The position numbers and the translations under genes are program-made. Shown here in pieces: positions 8,085-15,534 of a stretch of 17,316 bases of DNA; within the stretch, counting starts at the first letter, position 1, and the number at the start of each line of letters is the position of its first letter. The notes below the pieces were generated by a model, which made no database searches, was not told the DNA's origin, and worked only from the letters and a program-made list of their open reading frames with translations. Origin of the DNA: Candidatus Levyibacteriota bacterium. GTDB taxonomy: Bacteria > Patescibacteriota > Microgenomatia > Levybacterales > UBA12049. The stretch covers positions 1 to 17,316 of the forward strand of contig JAHFKF010000021.1 in the NCBI GenBank assembly GCA_023245475.1. Direction: 5' to 3'.

Positions 8085-8160
8085 CTTTAATTTTTCCTGG
8101 TGGGATTTTTCAAATAAAACAGAGAATAAACATATATTTATACAGTTTTCATTCCAGAGA

Positions 8161-8189
8161 TTGACACAAGGTAATACGCATAGTAAAAT
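8161..8189 (+). promoter_or_regulatory. Consensus promoter, leaderless
   Basis: Perfect TTGACA (8161-8166), 17-bp spacer, TAAAAT (8184-8189), then 6 nt to ATG 8196. The start point would coincide with the A of the start codon. Confidence 0.75.
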
Positions 8190-8195
8190 ACCTCT

Positions 8196-8588
8196 ATGAA
8201 ATCATATCATTTTACAAAGTTTGACAGGGATATGGTGTATGGGGATACAAATATCACTCTTACTCGTAGTCATGTGCTTAGATTCTCCTCAGGTTTTTAT
8301 AAAACTAACTCTTTAAAAAACTATAAGTATGTAATTCTGTTTTATGACAAAGCAAATGAAGCAATCGGTTTCCAATTCACCAATATTTCTACAAAAGGCG
8401 CATTCAAAATAAGTACAGAAAAAACCAATAGCGGAGGATACACTTCAATTGTCAGTTTTCTAAAAGCTAATAACATTGATCCTTACTTCTATCATGGTAA
8501 ATACGAATGGCACAAAGAGTTTATCCCAGGAATTGGAGAAACCTTTGTGGTGGATTTAAAAATAAATGAAGATGCAATACCTTTTTGA
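8196..8588 (+). CDS. Conserved hypothetical protein, 130 aa
   Basis: A soluble, beta-rich-looking protein of 130 residues with no signal peptide or membrane helix. A central YKYVILFYDKANEAIGFQFT strand pair and a C-terminal aromatic patch (YFYHGKYEWHKEF) are its most distinctive parts. I do not recognise a named family. It is the first gene of the AT-rich segment, expressed from a near-consensus leaderless promoter, and it overlaps the next small gene by 17 bp, so the two are probably translationally coupled. Confidence 0.75.
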   Translation: MKSYHFTKFDRDMVYGDTNITLTRSHVLRFSSGFYKTNSLKNYKYVILFYDKANEAIGFQFTNISTKGAFKISTEKTNSGGYTSIVSFLKANNIDPYFYHGKYEWHKEFIPGIGETFVVDLKINEDAIPF

Positions 8589-8739
8589 CGCCTTAGCCAC
8601 AATTAAACTAAAAATTGGTGACTTTTTTAGCCCAAAAGCAAATAAGTCATTCAATAAAACTACAAAAGTAACCAACAACTTTTATGGTCCTGTTACCTTT
8701 ATAGAAGAAAAAACAAAAAAGCTTAAATCTAAAGATTAA
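8572..8739 (+). CDS. Small coupled protein, 55 aa
   Basis: ATG at 8572 lies inside the last codons of the preceding gene in another frame, and the frame runs to TAA at 8737-8739. The product begins MQYLFDALATIKLKIGDFF and ends in a Lys-rich tail (EEKTKKLKSKD). The overlapping arrangement and continuous open frame suggest a real second cistron. The function is unknown; the N-terminal 19 residues could form an amphipathic helix. Confidence 0.5.
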   Translation: MQYLFDALATIKLKIGDFFSPKANKSFNKTTKVTNNFYGPVTFIEEKTKKLKSKD

Positions 8740-8763
8740 TTTGTTTATCTTAGAAAAAGATCC

Positions 8764-8868
8764 TTACTTCTTCGGTTCGCGGCCGGAGAGGGCGAGGAGT
8801 TTTTCATAGGGAGGTGCATCATCTGCGACTGGGATTTGAGGCCTGAACACACCCATCTGCCTGAGCAT
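8764..8868 (-). pseudogene. Short 34-codon frame, possible C-terminal gene remnant
   Basis: ATG 8868 to TAA 8764 encodes MLRQMGVFRPQIPVADDAPP followed by YEKLLALSGREPKK. The sequence looks like the tail of a normal protein (proline-rich linker, then a small helix and a Lys-Lys end) and is more GC-rich than its surroundings. A TGA lies in frame directly upstream. I cannot name the parent gene; it may instead be a chance frame. Confidence 0.25.
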
Positions 8869-8937
8869 TGGGTTTCAAGATTTTCCACATGCCTTTTACT
8901 AATTCCTCTGTCTGAATAATATATTCACTTAAAAATA

Positions 8938-9117
8938 CTAAGCAGCAAATTGCCCATCGTATTTTTCTACTAGTTCCTTTTGCATTTTGTTAGATTCTCG
9001 TACTGCGTGACTAATAATTTTTGCTTTTTCACTTGCAGAATAATCAAGAAAACTATCGACCTTGTCTAGCTTTGTTCTTAAAATGGTACGCTTAATAGCT
9101 TTAAATATTTTCATCAT
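8938..9117 (-). CDS. Small hypothetical protein, 59 aa
   Basis: ATG 9117 (tandem ATGs) to TAG 8938. The product MMKIFKAIKRTILRTKLDKV... is a predicted all-helical, lysine-rich protein with an acidic C-terminus (ELVEKYDGQFAA), resembling small CPR proteins of unknown role. An extended -10 (TGTTATACT, + strand 9139-9147) lies upstream. No Shine-Dalgarno is seen. The amino-acid composition is sensible for a real protein, but the only evidence is the open frame. Confidence 0.45.
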   Translation of the reverse strand: MMKIFKAIKRTILRTKLDKVDSFLDYSASEKAKIISHAVRESNKMQKELVEKYDGQFAA

Positions 9118-9225
9118 GAATCTGTGTCATTATCTAAAAGTATAACACATGCATAGAGGCTCAATTCCTCTCTCTCAAAAAAGCGGCCTTGCCGAACTTC
9201 GTTAATTTCGTTGACGGAGAAATGC

Positions 9226-9253
9226 GGGGATGTCTAAGACAAAGCCCCTTTTT
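9226..9253 (+). terminator. Possible intrinsic terminator
   Basis: GGGG (9226-9229) pairs with CCCC (9245-9248). An inner GTCT/AGAC stem (9232-9240) lies inside, and TTTTT follows directly (9249-9253). The interior is only partly paired, so stability is doubtful. Confidence 0.3.
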
Positions 9254-9361
9254 AGCTTTAATTTTCAATCAAGCACCATTACAAAACCCTGTGCTTTTTA
9301 TGTCAACTAATACGGTTTCATTATATTTGCTACGGATTTAGAATACAATACTTGCTTGTCT

Positions 9362-11458
9362 TTAGAAGAACTTTTCTTTACCAGCTATCGCGTTATCTAC
9401 ACCTTTCAAATACTCCTCAAGCCTTTCAGCATCCTCTTTACTCAGTGTTTTCTTATTCTTTTCCTCAAGTTGTGTGATTTTGTCTTTTAGTGTTTGCAAA
9501 TCAACAAATGTTTTTAAATCTTTATAGCTAATTCTATATTTTCTTCCACTTCTGCCTACGCTTTGAATAGTAAAGCCTTTCAAATAATCTGCTATCCCTT
9601 GAGCAGTTTTAAGTAATTCACCTACATACTTTTTAGGCTCCTCAATCGTTTCCCATGCTTTCCATCGATAGAGAACATCAGCAACTCTAGGTGCTTTACT
9701 CAACGTACCTTTTTTCGCAAAATCCTTAATTTTTTTAAGAGTAATTTTAATTAATTCTTCTAACTTAACATTCTCGATTATTTTATCTTCGCTGTTTTTC
9801 TCTTTGTCATCTTCTTGAATTGCAATGAAATGCGTAGGAATGTCTACGCTTAAAGAGTTATTAATTAGCTTTTCTATTACTCCATATCTATCTTCTGCTG
9901 GTAACTTTTTAATCAAAAAATATGCAAGCCTAACAACTTCAATATCAGGTCCAAAATCAAGGTCTCCATCTCTTTTTCTTGAAATTTTATTACTAATATT
10001 GAAAAATGCTAATACAAACGTATAGACATTTTCTGCTGGCACTTTGTCGATAAACTCTGGCAATCGCTCAAGGCATCTCCTTATTCTGCCATCTTTCAGT
10101 AAGCCCTTTAAAAGACCATTAAGTTTTTTAGGATTATCCGATGCGTTAATAATGACATCCATTTCACCTTGTGATATTTCCCCATCAGACAAGGAAAGGT
10201 AAAAGTAGTTCCCAAATCTCTTTTCAGAACAAATCCTTTTTTGTTTAAACCAAGTATCACTCTCATTTCCAGATTGATTGTGGTAGACGTTTGCTACTTG
10301 AGGAAATAGATTAAAAATAAGACTCTTAACAATCTTTCTTTCATCGTCACTTTTTATTAAATTGAATAGAGCTTCAAATTGTTGTTTTCTTGCTTCCCTA
10401 TCTCGTTCATTGTCGAGAAAGGTTCTACCAACAAAGAGTTCTTTATTTCTTCCCACTTCTTCATAAAAAGAGGGAAAGAAGACTCTAATTGCTTCTATTA
10501 CAAAAAAATCGAGAGGATTAATTTCAGAGGAGATAATGTTTATATTAAACTGCAAGCTATTAATATATCTTTTTATTTTTCTAACAGAGTCAAAAAGTTT
10601 TTTATATCCTCCATGGAAGACTTCACTCCACCTTTCACTATCCCATACTCCCTCTGGGAAAGGTTTTAGAATAGTATCCAGCTCAGTAAAAAGAATTTTT
10701 TGGAGTCTTATTTCTTCAACAGCTGGTATATGAAAGCTAACTTGTATTATTTTCTCAAGAAAATCAGTTTCTTCCTCTATTTCTTCAACGACTTTATTTT
10801 GATCCAGTGATAAGAGGTATAAAGTGTTTGGGAAATTGGCATTTTGTTTTACTAATTGAAAAATTTGTTTAACTTCTTTAGGATTTAGCCTATCAATATC
10901 ATCAATAACAACTATTATCTTTCTACCTAGTTTTTTAATAGCTTTATCAAGCCCTGCTTTGTATTGCTCCAAATTTTTTGTTTGTAATTCTCCCCAGCTT
11001 TTCGATGTCTCGCCAACCTGTTTAAAGACATCTTCAACAACCTTAGTATACGGGTTTAATCCTGGTATCAGACCTAATACAGTAAAAAACTTGCTATATG
11101 TAATTAACTTTTTACCAACTTTTTTTGCATCTTCTCCTTTGTCGTAGTAATTAATGGCTTTCGCAAGTTCTGAAAAGAATATGTTAATGAGCTGATTTTG
11201 TTCAGTAAAATTCCATGGATTAAATTTAATAATTATTGGTGTGTGACTTTTTTCGTGTTTACTTGTGGTTTTCTTAATATGTTCTATAGCAAGATTTATA
11301 ACTGAACTTTTACCAGATCCCCATTTACCATACAACCCAATTACAAATCCCTCCTCATTTTTCCATTCCAGCAGTGCCTTTCCAAGAGATGAAGCAAATC
11401 TATATCTATTGAGCAAATCTTCCTTTTTTGTTTTTATAGGCGAGTCAGCCTTTACCAT
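9362..11458 (-). CDS. KAP family P-loop NTPase
   Basis: About 698 residues. Walker A GKWGSGKSS (near 44-52), FNPWNF (near 79-84), Walker B IIVVIDDIDR (181-190) followed by LNPKEVKQIF, and the later EKIIQVSFHIP are the standard order of the KAP NTPase domain (PF07693, STAND-type ATPases). The short hydrophobic stretch at about 124-133 (FFTVLGLIPG) sits where other KAP proteins carry a membrane insertion, but it is too short to be a convincing span. The C-terminal 300 residues are largely helical, with a charged coiled-coil end. ATG 11473 is also in frame, but a TTGCCG-17-TATAAT promoter places the 5' end at ATG 11458, so that start is chosen. KAP ATPases occur in several phage-defence systems, but no known partner set (for example QatBCD) is adjacent, so the role is open. 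Confidence 0.93.
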   Translation of the reverse strand: MVKADSPIKTKKEDLLNRYRFASSLGKALLEWKNEEGFVIGLYGKWGSGKSSVINLAIEHIKKTTSKHEKSHTPIIIKFNPWNFTEQNQLINIFFSELAKAINYYDKGEDAKKVGKKLITYSKFFTVLGLIPGLNPYTKVVEDVFKQVGETSKSWGELQTKNLEQYKAGLDKAIKKLGRKIIVVIDDIDRLNPKEVKQIFQLVKQNANFPNTLYLLSLDQNKVVEEIEEETDFLEKIIQVSFHIPAVEEIRLQKILFTELDTILKPFPEGVWDSERWSEVFHGGYKKLFDSVRKIKRYINSLQFNINIISSEINPLDFFVIEAIRVFFPSFYEEVGRNKELFVGRTFLDNERDREARKQQFEALFNLIKSDDERKIVKSLIFNLFPQVANVYHNQSGNESDTWFKQKRICSEKRFGNYFYLSLSDGEISQGEMDVIINASDNPKKLNGLLKGLLKDGRIRRCLERLPEFIDKVPAENVYTFVLAFFNISNKISRKRDGDLDFGPDIEVVRLAYFLIKKLPAEDRYGVIEKLINNSLSVDIPTHFIAIQEDDKEKNSEDKIIENVKLEELIKITLKKIKDFAKKGTLSKAPRVADVLYRWKAWETIEEPKKYVGELLKTAQGIADYLKGFTIQSVGRSGRKYRISYKDLKTFVDLQTLKDKITQLEEKNKKTLSKEDAERLEEYLKGVDNAIAGKEKFF

Positions 11459-11464
11459 GGCTGG

Positions 11465-11493
11465 ATTATACATCTGATGACTTTATACGGCAA
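11465..11493 (-). promoter_or_regulatory. KAP gene promoter, leaderless
   Basis: TTGCCG (11488-11493), 17-bp spacer, TATAAT (11465-11470), then 6 nt to ATG 11458. The upstream in-frame ATG 11473 lies inside the promoter spacer, which argues against it as the start. Confidence 0.6.
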
Positions 11494-11510
11494 TCATCCT
11501 AGAACCTATG

Positions 11511-11519
11511 TGCTAAAAT
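11511..11519 (+). promoter_or_regulatory. Extended -10 for the HTH gene at 11530
   Basis: TGCTAAAAT, ending 10 nt before ATG 11530, with no good -35. It is divergent from the KAP promoter within the same 70 bp, so the DNA-binding product could affect both. Confidence 0.45.
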
Positions 11520-11529
11520 TTTTCTCATC

Positions 11530-12006
11530 ATGACAAAACATGCAGGAGGAAGACCTAAAACGACAGATGAACAAAAAGAAGCCATGCTCTCAAAACTTGA
11601 GCCGTATCTAAAGAGTGGCTTGACACTTAGAAAAGCATTATTGGAGGCTGGAATTCCAACTGCAACGTTCTATCGAATAAAGAAGTCAGATCCTAGTTTT
11701 GATAGTAAGATAGCCAGATTTCAACAATACCTTTCTATACTGCTTAACAGTTCCATCATTAAACATTTACACCAGCTTGTACGTAAACAGGCAGGTTATC
11801 AAGAGACTGATGGCACTATTGTTCCACCAAGGACATTAAATGGGAATGATTTAGCATTTCTTGAGTGGTTTGCTTTGAATAGTAATCTTACGAAAGAAGA
11901 ATTTGGAAATAGATCAGCAACAATCGCATTTGATCCTGAGGCTGAATTACAAAAGATGAAAGAGATGATTAATAGTGAGTTGAATAAGAAATTCTCAATT
12001 GTGTAA
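11530..12006 (+). CDS. HTH protein resembling phage terminase small subunits
   Basis: 158 residues. A basic N-terminus with the GGRPK hook (6-10) precedes a helix-turn-helix of the homeodomain-like type, TLRKALLEAGIPTATFYRIKKSDPSF (32-57), followed by long helices. GRPx plus 'ATFYRWxxxDPxF'-like spacing is common in phage terminase small subunits and related DNA-binding proteins. No large terminase or structural phage genes accompany it, so a regulatory or relic role is as likely as packaging. It is divergent from the KAP gene and convergent with the XRE gene. The stop codon lies within a perfect 24-bp palindrome. Confidence 0.7.
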   Translation: MTKHAGGRPKTTDEQKEAMLSKLEPYLKSGLTLRKALLEAGIPTATFYRIKKSDPSFDSKIARFQQYLSILLNSSIIKHLHQLVRKQAGYQETDGTIVPPRTLNGNDLAFLEWFALNSNLTKEEFGNRSATIAFDPEAELQKMKEMINSELNKKFSIV

Positions 12007-12020
12007 TGCATTACACAATT
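11997..12020. repeat. Perfect 24-bp palindrome between convergent genes
   Basis: AATTGTGTAATG followed directly by its reverse complement, CATTACACAATT. It includes the stop codon of the HTH gene and touches the stop of the XRE gene (TGA at 12020-12022). It could fold as a bidirectional termination hairpin, although no T-tract follows, or act as a dimeric protein-binding site. Confidence 0.75.
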
Positions 12021-12283
12021 CAAAAGTTTGTAAGCTCGTTCATGGAAACGCCTAGGGCTTTTGCAATTTTCCACATCACAAAGACAGTGGGATGATACTT
12101 TCCCAATTCAAGATGCCCTACGTAAGTTAAATGAAGCCCTGATTTATCAGCAAGCTCCTGTTGTGTAAGTCCTTTTTCTTTACGGAGTTCTCTCAGCCGT
12201 TCTTTTAATTTGTCTGTAAATTCCTTTCGTAGTTTTCTATTTTGAGTGTCATCTAAAGGTGTCTTGAAAGATAAGGTATTCAT
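12020..12283 (-). CDS. XRE family transcriptional regulator
   Basis: 87 residues. A helical N-terminal extension (about 20 residues) precedes a complete HTH_3/Cro-C1 domain: LRELRKEKGLTQQELADKSGLHLTYVGHLELGKYHPTVFVMWKIAKALGV. All five helices and the hydrophobic core positions are present, and the recognition helix is LHLTYVGHLE. It ends soon after SMNELTNF, so there is no effector domain. Small proteins of this form commonly regulate mobile elements or toxin-antitoxin pairs. No toxin is directly next to it on the same strand. No Shine-Dalgarno is seen. Confidence 0.92.
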   Translation of the reverse strand: MNTLSFKTPLDDTQNRKLRKEFTDKLKERLRELRKEKGLTQQELADKSGLHLTYVGHLELGKYHPTVFVMWKIAKALGVSMNELTNF

Positions 12284-12339
12284 AGGTTCTATTTTCTAGC
12301 GTAGTCATCAAAATGGCTATAGCGTACTCATCTAATTTG

Positions 12340-12348
12340 TGATATAAT
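12340..12348 (+). promoter_or_regulatory. Extended -10, decides start at 12356
   Basis: TGATATAAT at 12340-12348. An ATG at 12347 lies within the -10 box and cannot be transcribed from it. The in-frame GTG at 12356 is 7 nt downstream of the box, the leaderless spacing seen at other genes here. Confidence 0.5.
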
Positions 12349-12355
12349 GTTGGTT

Positions 12356-13006
12356 GTGAGTACCGAAACTAAAAAGAAATGGTATAAAACTAAGTGGGGC
12401 ATCCTTGCGATTATTCTCCTGTTTCCTATTTTCTTGATGGTGTATCTAACCCGTCTTATTTGGAAACAAAAGTGGAATAAGGGAGTACGTATAGCAGTCA
12501 TCGCTGTCCTTTGGGGATTTGTTCTTCTTGTTGGTGCTAATGGAGATAAGACTGCAACAACAGGGGAAACACAAGAGACTGTGACTAACTCGTTTAATAG
12601 TGGCTTTAAGGCCGCTACAGCTCCTACAAACACACCTAAGCCAGTTGAGAAATATAACATCGTTGTTACCAGTCAGATTGTCAAAAAAGTTGATGGTAAG
12701 TACAGATACTTCTTTGATATTAGGAATAAAGATACCAAACCTTTTGAGGGAAGCGTGTCTATTGCTCTATTTACCAGTGAACTAAAAAACCCTATCGCTG
12801 GAGACGCATTTAACACCACCAAAGCTATTGAGCCAGAATTAGGAACGTCTGTCAATACAGACGCTAATACTGGACCACAAAGCGTACATGGAGCAAATGG
12901 CATTATAAAGTTCACATACACAGTTAAGAAAGGCAATGATGTTGTGAACACTGGTGAGGGTACTATTACTGATAAGTTTGAAGATGTTGACGCTTATGGC
13001 TTCTAA
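12356..13006 (+). CDS. Membrane-anchored hypothetical protein with extracytoplasmic domain
   Basis: About 216 residues. A Lys-rich N-terminus (STETKKKWYKTKW) leads to two hydrophobic helices (about 12-30 and 43-57) separated by a short basic loop. A Thr/Pro-rich linker (TPTNTPKPVEKY region) then leads to a beta-rich domain of about 130 residues with IVVTSQIVKKVDGKYRYFFDIRN, resembling FxLYD/DUF4352-type immunoglobulin-like domains. The topology suggests a hairpin anchor with the C-terminal domain outside. The start is taken as GTG 12356 because the upstream ATG at 12347 overlaps the -10 box. Function is unknown. It is convergent with the kinase-like gene, separated by only 8 bp. Confidence 0.7.
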   Translation: MSTETKKKWYKTKWGILAIILLFPIFLMVYLTRLIWKQKWNKGVRIAVIAVLWGFVLLVGANGDKTATTGETQETVTNSFNSGFKAATAPTNTPKPVEKYNIVVTSQIVKKVDGKYRYFFDIRNKDTKPFEGSVSIALFTSELKNPIAGDAFNTTKAIEPELGTSVNTDANTGPQSVHGANGIIKFTYTVKKGNDVVNTGEGTITDKFEDVDAYGF

Positions 13007-13014
13007 GTGACTAG

Positions 13015-13938
13015 CTATACTTCTGATAAAGAACTGAACCCCTCTATGCCTCTATAAAAATTCTTCATATGGTCTTTTACCATTATAAGAGGATTTTCAT
13101 TTATTCCTGGCTTATAATGTCCCATCTCTCCAACAGCCCTTTCTAAAGAGGTTTTCATTAAATGATATTGGGTATTAAATATATTAACAGGAAGCTCTTT
13201 TTCAAAAAAACTTGCATATTGTTTTTGCCATGTAGGATTTACAAAGTTCAATAACCAAGGATATGTTAAATGATGTTCTAATGGTGAAACAATACCATTC
13301 CAGTCAATTAATACGTGTTTGCCAGATGATAACCTTATTATATTCCGTGGATTGAAATCTCCATTACTTATGATCATTGTCTGAGTAGTCCGTCCTTTAA
13401 GTAGAATTGCCTCTGCCTTTTGTCTTATTTGATCTACATCACTAGTTTCGATTAAACCGAATGTGACAGCTTTTTCAAAGAAATTCCAAAATTCTTTTTC
13501 GTGTCCTGCAAAATCGTAAACACTACCACCCGGCATGATGCTTTCCACATCTAGTTTTGCCAAATCTTTTATGACATCAACCATACCTCTTGGTAAGTCC
13601 TCATCGGGTGTATTAAAGTTAAATCTGTCACCATAATAGTATGGTAGAAGCAAATAGTCCTTTTCAGGTAAGCTGTAAATTCCAATTATTTCTGGTAGTT
13701 GTAGCACCTCGAATTGTGCAGTAAATAAAGGTAAAAAATTTGTGTAAGATTTCGTCTCAAGTACATCCTTATCAAGTTCCTTTAGTACATGAGTCTTTCT
13801 TCGAGAAGAATTACTAGAAAAAGCATAGAGTATATTACTCGCCTCATCATCATTTTTACCCAATAAAATTAATTCATGAGAGCTTTCTAAGTCTTGCAGG
13901 ATTTCTTCGAAAGTAGTAAGGCTTTTGGTTTTTAGCAT
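13015..13938 (-). CDS. Aminoglycoside phosphotransferase/choline kinase-fold protein
   Basis: 307 residues. The kinase-like motifs in order are a candidate ATP-binding Lys in VLKEL (near 53), a linker with LPYYYGD (98-104), the Brenner-type loop NGDFNPRN (192-199), where family members normally have HGDxxxxN, and the metal-binding VLIDWNG (209-215). The catalytic Asp 194, Asn 199 and Asp 212 are present, but the usual His is Asn. It probably phosphorylates a small molecule or protein; the substrate is unknown. ATG 13938 is chosen over longer in-frame options because it follows the upstream stop (TAA 13942-13940) by one base, a coupling junction. The longer versions would overlap the upstream gene by up to 110 bp. 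It forms a two-gene unit with the PD-(D/E)XK-like gene. Confidence 0.82.
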   Translation of the reverse strand: MLKTKSLTTFEEILQDLESSHELILLGKNDDEASNILYAFSSNSSRRKTHVLKELDKDVLETKSYTNFLPLFTAQFEVLQLPEIIGIYSLPEKDYLLLPYYYGDRFNFNTPDEDLPRGMVDVIKDLAKLDVESIMPGGSVYDFAGHEKEFWNFFEKAVTFGLIETSDVDQIRQKAEAILLKGRTTQTMIISNGDFNPRNIIRLSSGKHVLIDWNGIVSPLEHHLTYPWLLNFVNPTWQKQYASFFEKELPVNIFNTQYHLMKTSLERAVGEMGHYKPGINENPLIMVKDHMKNFYRGIEGFSSLSEV

Positions 13939-13939
13939 A

Positions 13940-15364
13940 TTAATTCCATATCTCACTTTCATTTTTAAACCTAGGAAAATAGGCATCATTAGTTTGTCTT
14001 TGAGCGGCATTTTTATACATTTCTTCAAGAATATCCAATAAGCTCTCAAGAGATAAGTATTCCATTGTTAAACGGCAATAAAGCATGCTACCAAAAGCTG
14101 TACTAAATGGTCCTCTCCGTAGTGTGAATAATCCCGTCTCGTCAGGAGCATGTGCATACAGACCATCTTTAACAGTGAACATTGTCTCCTTTTCTTTCTC
14201 AAAATCAGCTAATTCTTTATCCAAGTCTTTCTCAGTTCTTTCCTCAATTTCCCAATTGTGATGTTTTAAAATTTCTTTTAACTTAGTCACGTTAAGCGTG
14301 TATTTAATTAAATAATATCCTGACATAAGGTTTATACAGTCTTTTGCGGAAAAGGGGAAAACAGAATATGGAGGAGCGGCTCTTAAAAAATTGCCTTGCT
14401 CATCTGCATAGAAAGAGTCCCAATTGCTGTGAATGAGAAGTAAATCATCGGTTTGAATTTTGGGAGACAGCTTTTTTATTTCTTCGACATCGACCGTTTT
14501 TTTACTTTCATTTATTGCTTTAAAATTAGTAACTTCTATATTGATGCAATCTTCTATATTTTCAGAAACAACTAACTTCTTTTCCGATGCACGAATGAGC
14601 TGTTTAACTTTATCTATGTTTGTTTTAAGAGCTATGTCAATTTTTCTTGTTCCAATCTCTATACCGTAAACTTTGGCCTTATCAGCAAATGCAATTCTCT
14701 GTAACTCAAGTAATCTTTTTGCTTGGCTACTAATTTTTGCTTTCCCTTTTACTTTTTGGAGAGTAAACATGTTTTTGACATCTTTACCATATTTTTTAAT
14801 TTCATGGATAAAAATTGCTTTATCTCCAATTTCTGTAAGATCACCCACTCTAAGAAATCGAGTTAAGTCATTGATTATTACTAAACTATTCAACGCTTTT
14901 GATATTCTGTATGCCCATTCAAATTCACTTTTAAATTCTTTACTGTTTATATCAACTCGCCCTGCACCAAATCCTCTTGCTGATGATGTTAAGAATGTTC
15001 GGTTATAATCAAGGTTTCTCCAAGCAATACCATCACATATAGTACGCGATATTCGGATTAATTGCTCATGGATAAGGATATGTGCTTCCAATCCTGCCAA
15101 TTCTTTCTGTTCTTGAACGGTTAAATTACCTTTTTCATGAAGTAATTTTGCCTTTCCTCGTGCTTCATTAAGCAGATCCCAAAATTGGGTTTCAACTCTG
15201 GCTAGCTTTACTTGAAATGCAAGCAACATATCTTTTTTGTGCTTATGTCTTTTACTTCTTGTTGCTCTCAACACCTTTTCAAAGTAATTTATCCAATCTT
15301 TAAAGTATGAACTGGCAAGAGCCGCGGCTATTTTACCGGCATGTTCTTTTTCAAGCATGTACAT
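13940..15364 (-). CDS. Unknown protein with PD-(D/E)XK nuclease-like motif
   Basis: 474 residues, no named family recognised. The N-terminal 100 residues are helical and very basic (RATRSKRHKHKKD near 33-45). In the middle, RVGDLTEIGDKAIFIHEIKKYGK (172-194) has the spacing of a restriction-like fold: Asp 175 on one strand and Glu 188-x-Lys 190 on the next. It is followed by SQAKRLLELQRI (213-224), where many such nucleases have a Q-x-x-R helix. The C-terminal half contains DDLLLIHSNWDSFY and a charged helical linker. It may cut nucleic acid; this is inferred from motif spacing only. It is the first gene of a coupled pair with the kinase-like gene. ATG 15364 is used; ATG 15358 is an alternative. 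Confidence 0.72.
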   Translation of the reverse strand: MYMLEKEHAGKIAAALASSYFKDWINYFEKVLRATRSKRHKHKKDMLLAFQVKLARVETQFWDLLNEARGKAKLLHEKGNLTVQEQKELAGLEAHILIHEQLIRISRTICDGIAWRNLDYNRTFLTSSARGFGAGRVDINSKEFKSEFEWAYRISKALNSLVIINDLTRFLRVGDLTEIGDKAIFIHEIKKYGKDVKNMFTLQKVKGKAKISSQAKRLLELQRIAFADKAKVYGIEIGTRKIDIALKTNIDKVKQLIRASEKKLVVSENIEDCINIEVTNFKAINESKKTVDVEEIKKLSPKIQTDDLLLIHSNWDSFYADEQGNFLRAAPPYSVFPFSAKDCINLMSGYYLIKYTLNVTKLKEILKHHNWEIEERTEKDLDKELADFEKEKETMFTVKDGLYAHAPDETGLFTLRRGPFSTAFGSMLYCRLTMEYLSLESLLDILEEMYKNAAQRQTNDAYFPRFKNESEIWN

Positions 15365-15375
15365 AATTAATGCCT

Positions 15376-15384
15376 ATTATAGCA
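15376..15384 (-). promoter_or_regulatory. Extended -10 for the nuclease-like/kinase-like operon
   Basis: TGCTATAAT on the minus strand, 11 nt before ATG 15364. No convincing -35 is seen, which fits an extended -10 promoter. Confidence 0.5.
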
Positions 15385-15494
15385 AGTAGAGCGAAAAGAT
15401 GTCTCCCAACGCTTTCCCCAACGCCCCAGAATGCGATTTGGGCTGTGTTTATTAATAAAACGAGTAAGTAGTGATATTGAGAAAATGCGTATAT

Positions 15495-15523
15495 TTGACT
15501 CTTTGAAACCCAGCGGTTAGACT
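15495..15523 (+). promoter_or_regulatory. Promoter of the 70-aa gene
   Basis: TTGACT (15495-15500), 17-bp spacer, TAGACT (15518-15523). ATG 15535 is 11 nt further on. Confidence 0.5.
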
Positions 15524-15534
15524 CCTGTGAACTT

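Larger units (their letters stand above)
8740..9361. other. Weakly coding gap between accessory genes
   Basis: About 620 bp with no long gene. It holds two short minus-strand frames (34 and 59 codons, listed separately), a comparatively GC-rich patch at 8780-8820, a T-arm-like hairpin near 9154-9172, and a GGGG...CCCCTTTTT hairpin at 9226-9253. The rest is AT-rich without recognisable signals. The mix suggests decayed genes at an insertion hotspot. Confidence 0.5.

Noticed and set aside
9154..9180. T-arm-like stem (AGAGG ... CCTCT) suggesting a tRNA 3' end or attachment site
   Set aside because: The seven-base loop starts with C rather than T, and no matching acceptor 5' strand, D-arm or anticodon arm is found on either strand.
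9362..11458. KAP gene as QatA of a Qat defence system
   Set aside because: No QueC-like, TatD-like or QatB-like gene is next to it; only the ATPase family is shared.
11530..12283. HTH and XRE genes as a toxin-antitoxin pair
   Set aside because: The genes are convergent, not co-transcribed, and neither looks like a known toxin.
12328..12660. 110-codon minus-strand frame
   Set aside because: It is antisense to the two-helix membrane protein, whose frame has coherent domains and a promoter.
13938..14049. Longer N-terminus for the kinase-like gene
   Set aside because: It would overlap the upstream gene by 110 bp, with a low-quality N-terminal sequence. ATG 13938 directly after the upstream stop is a normal coupling junction.
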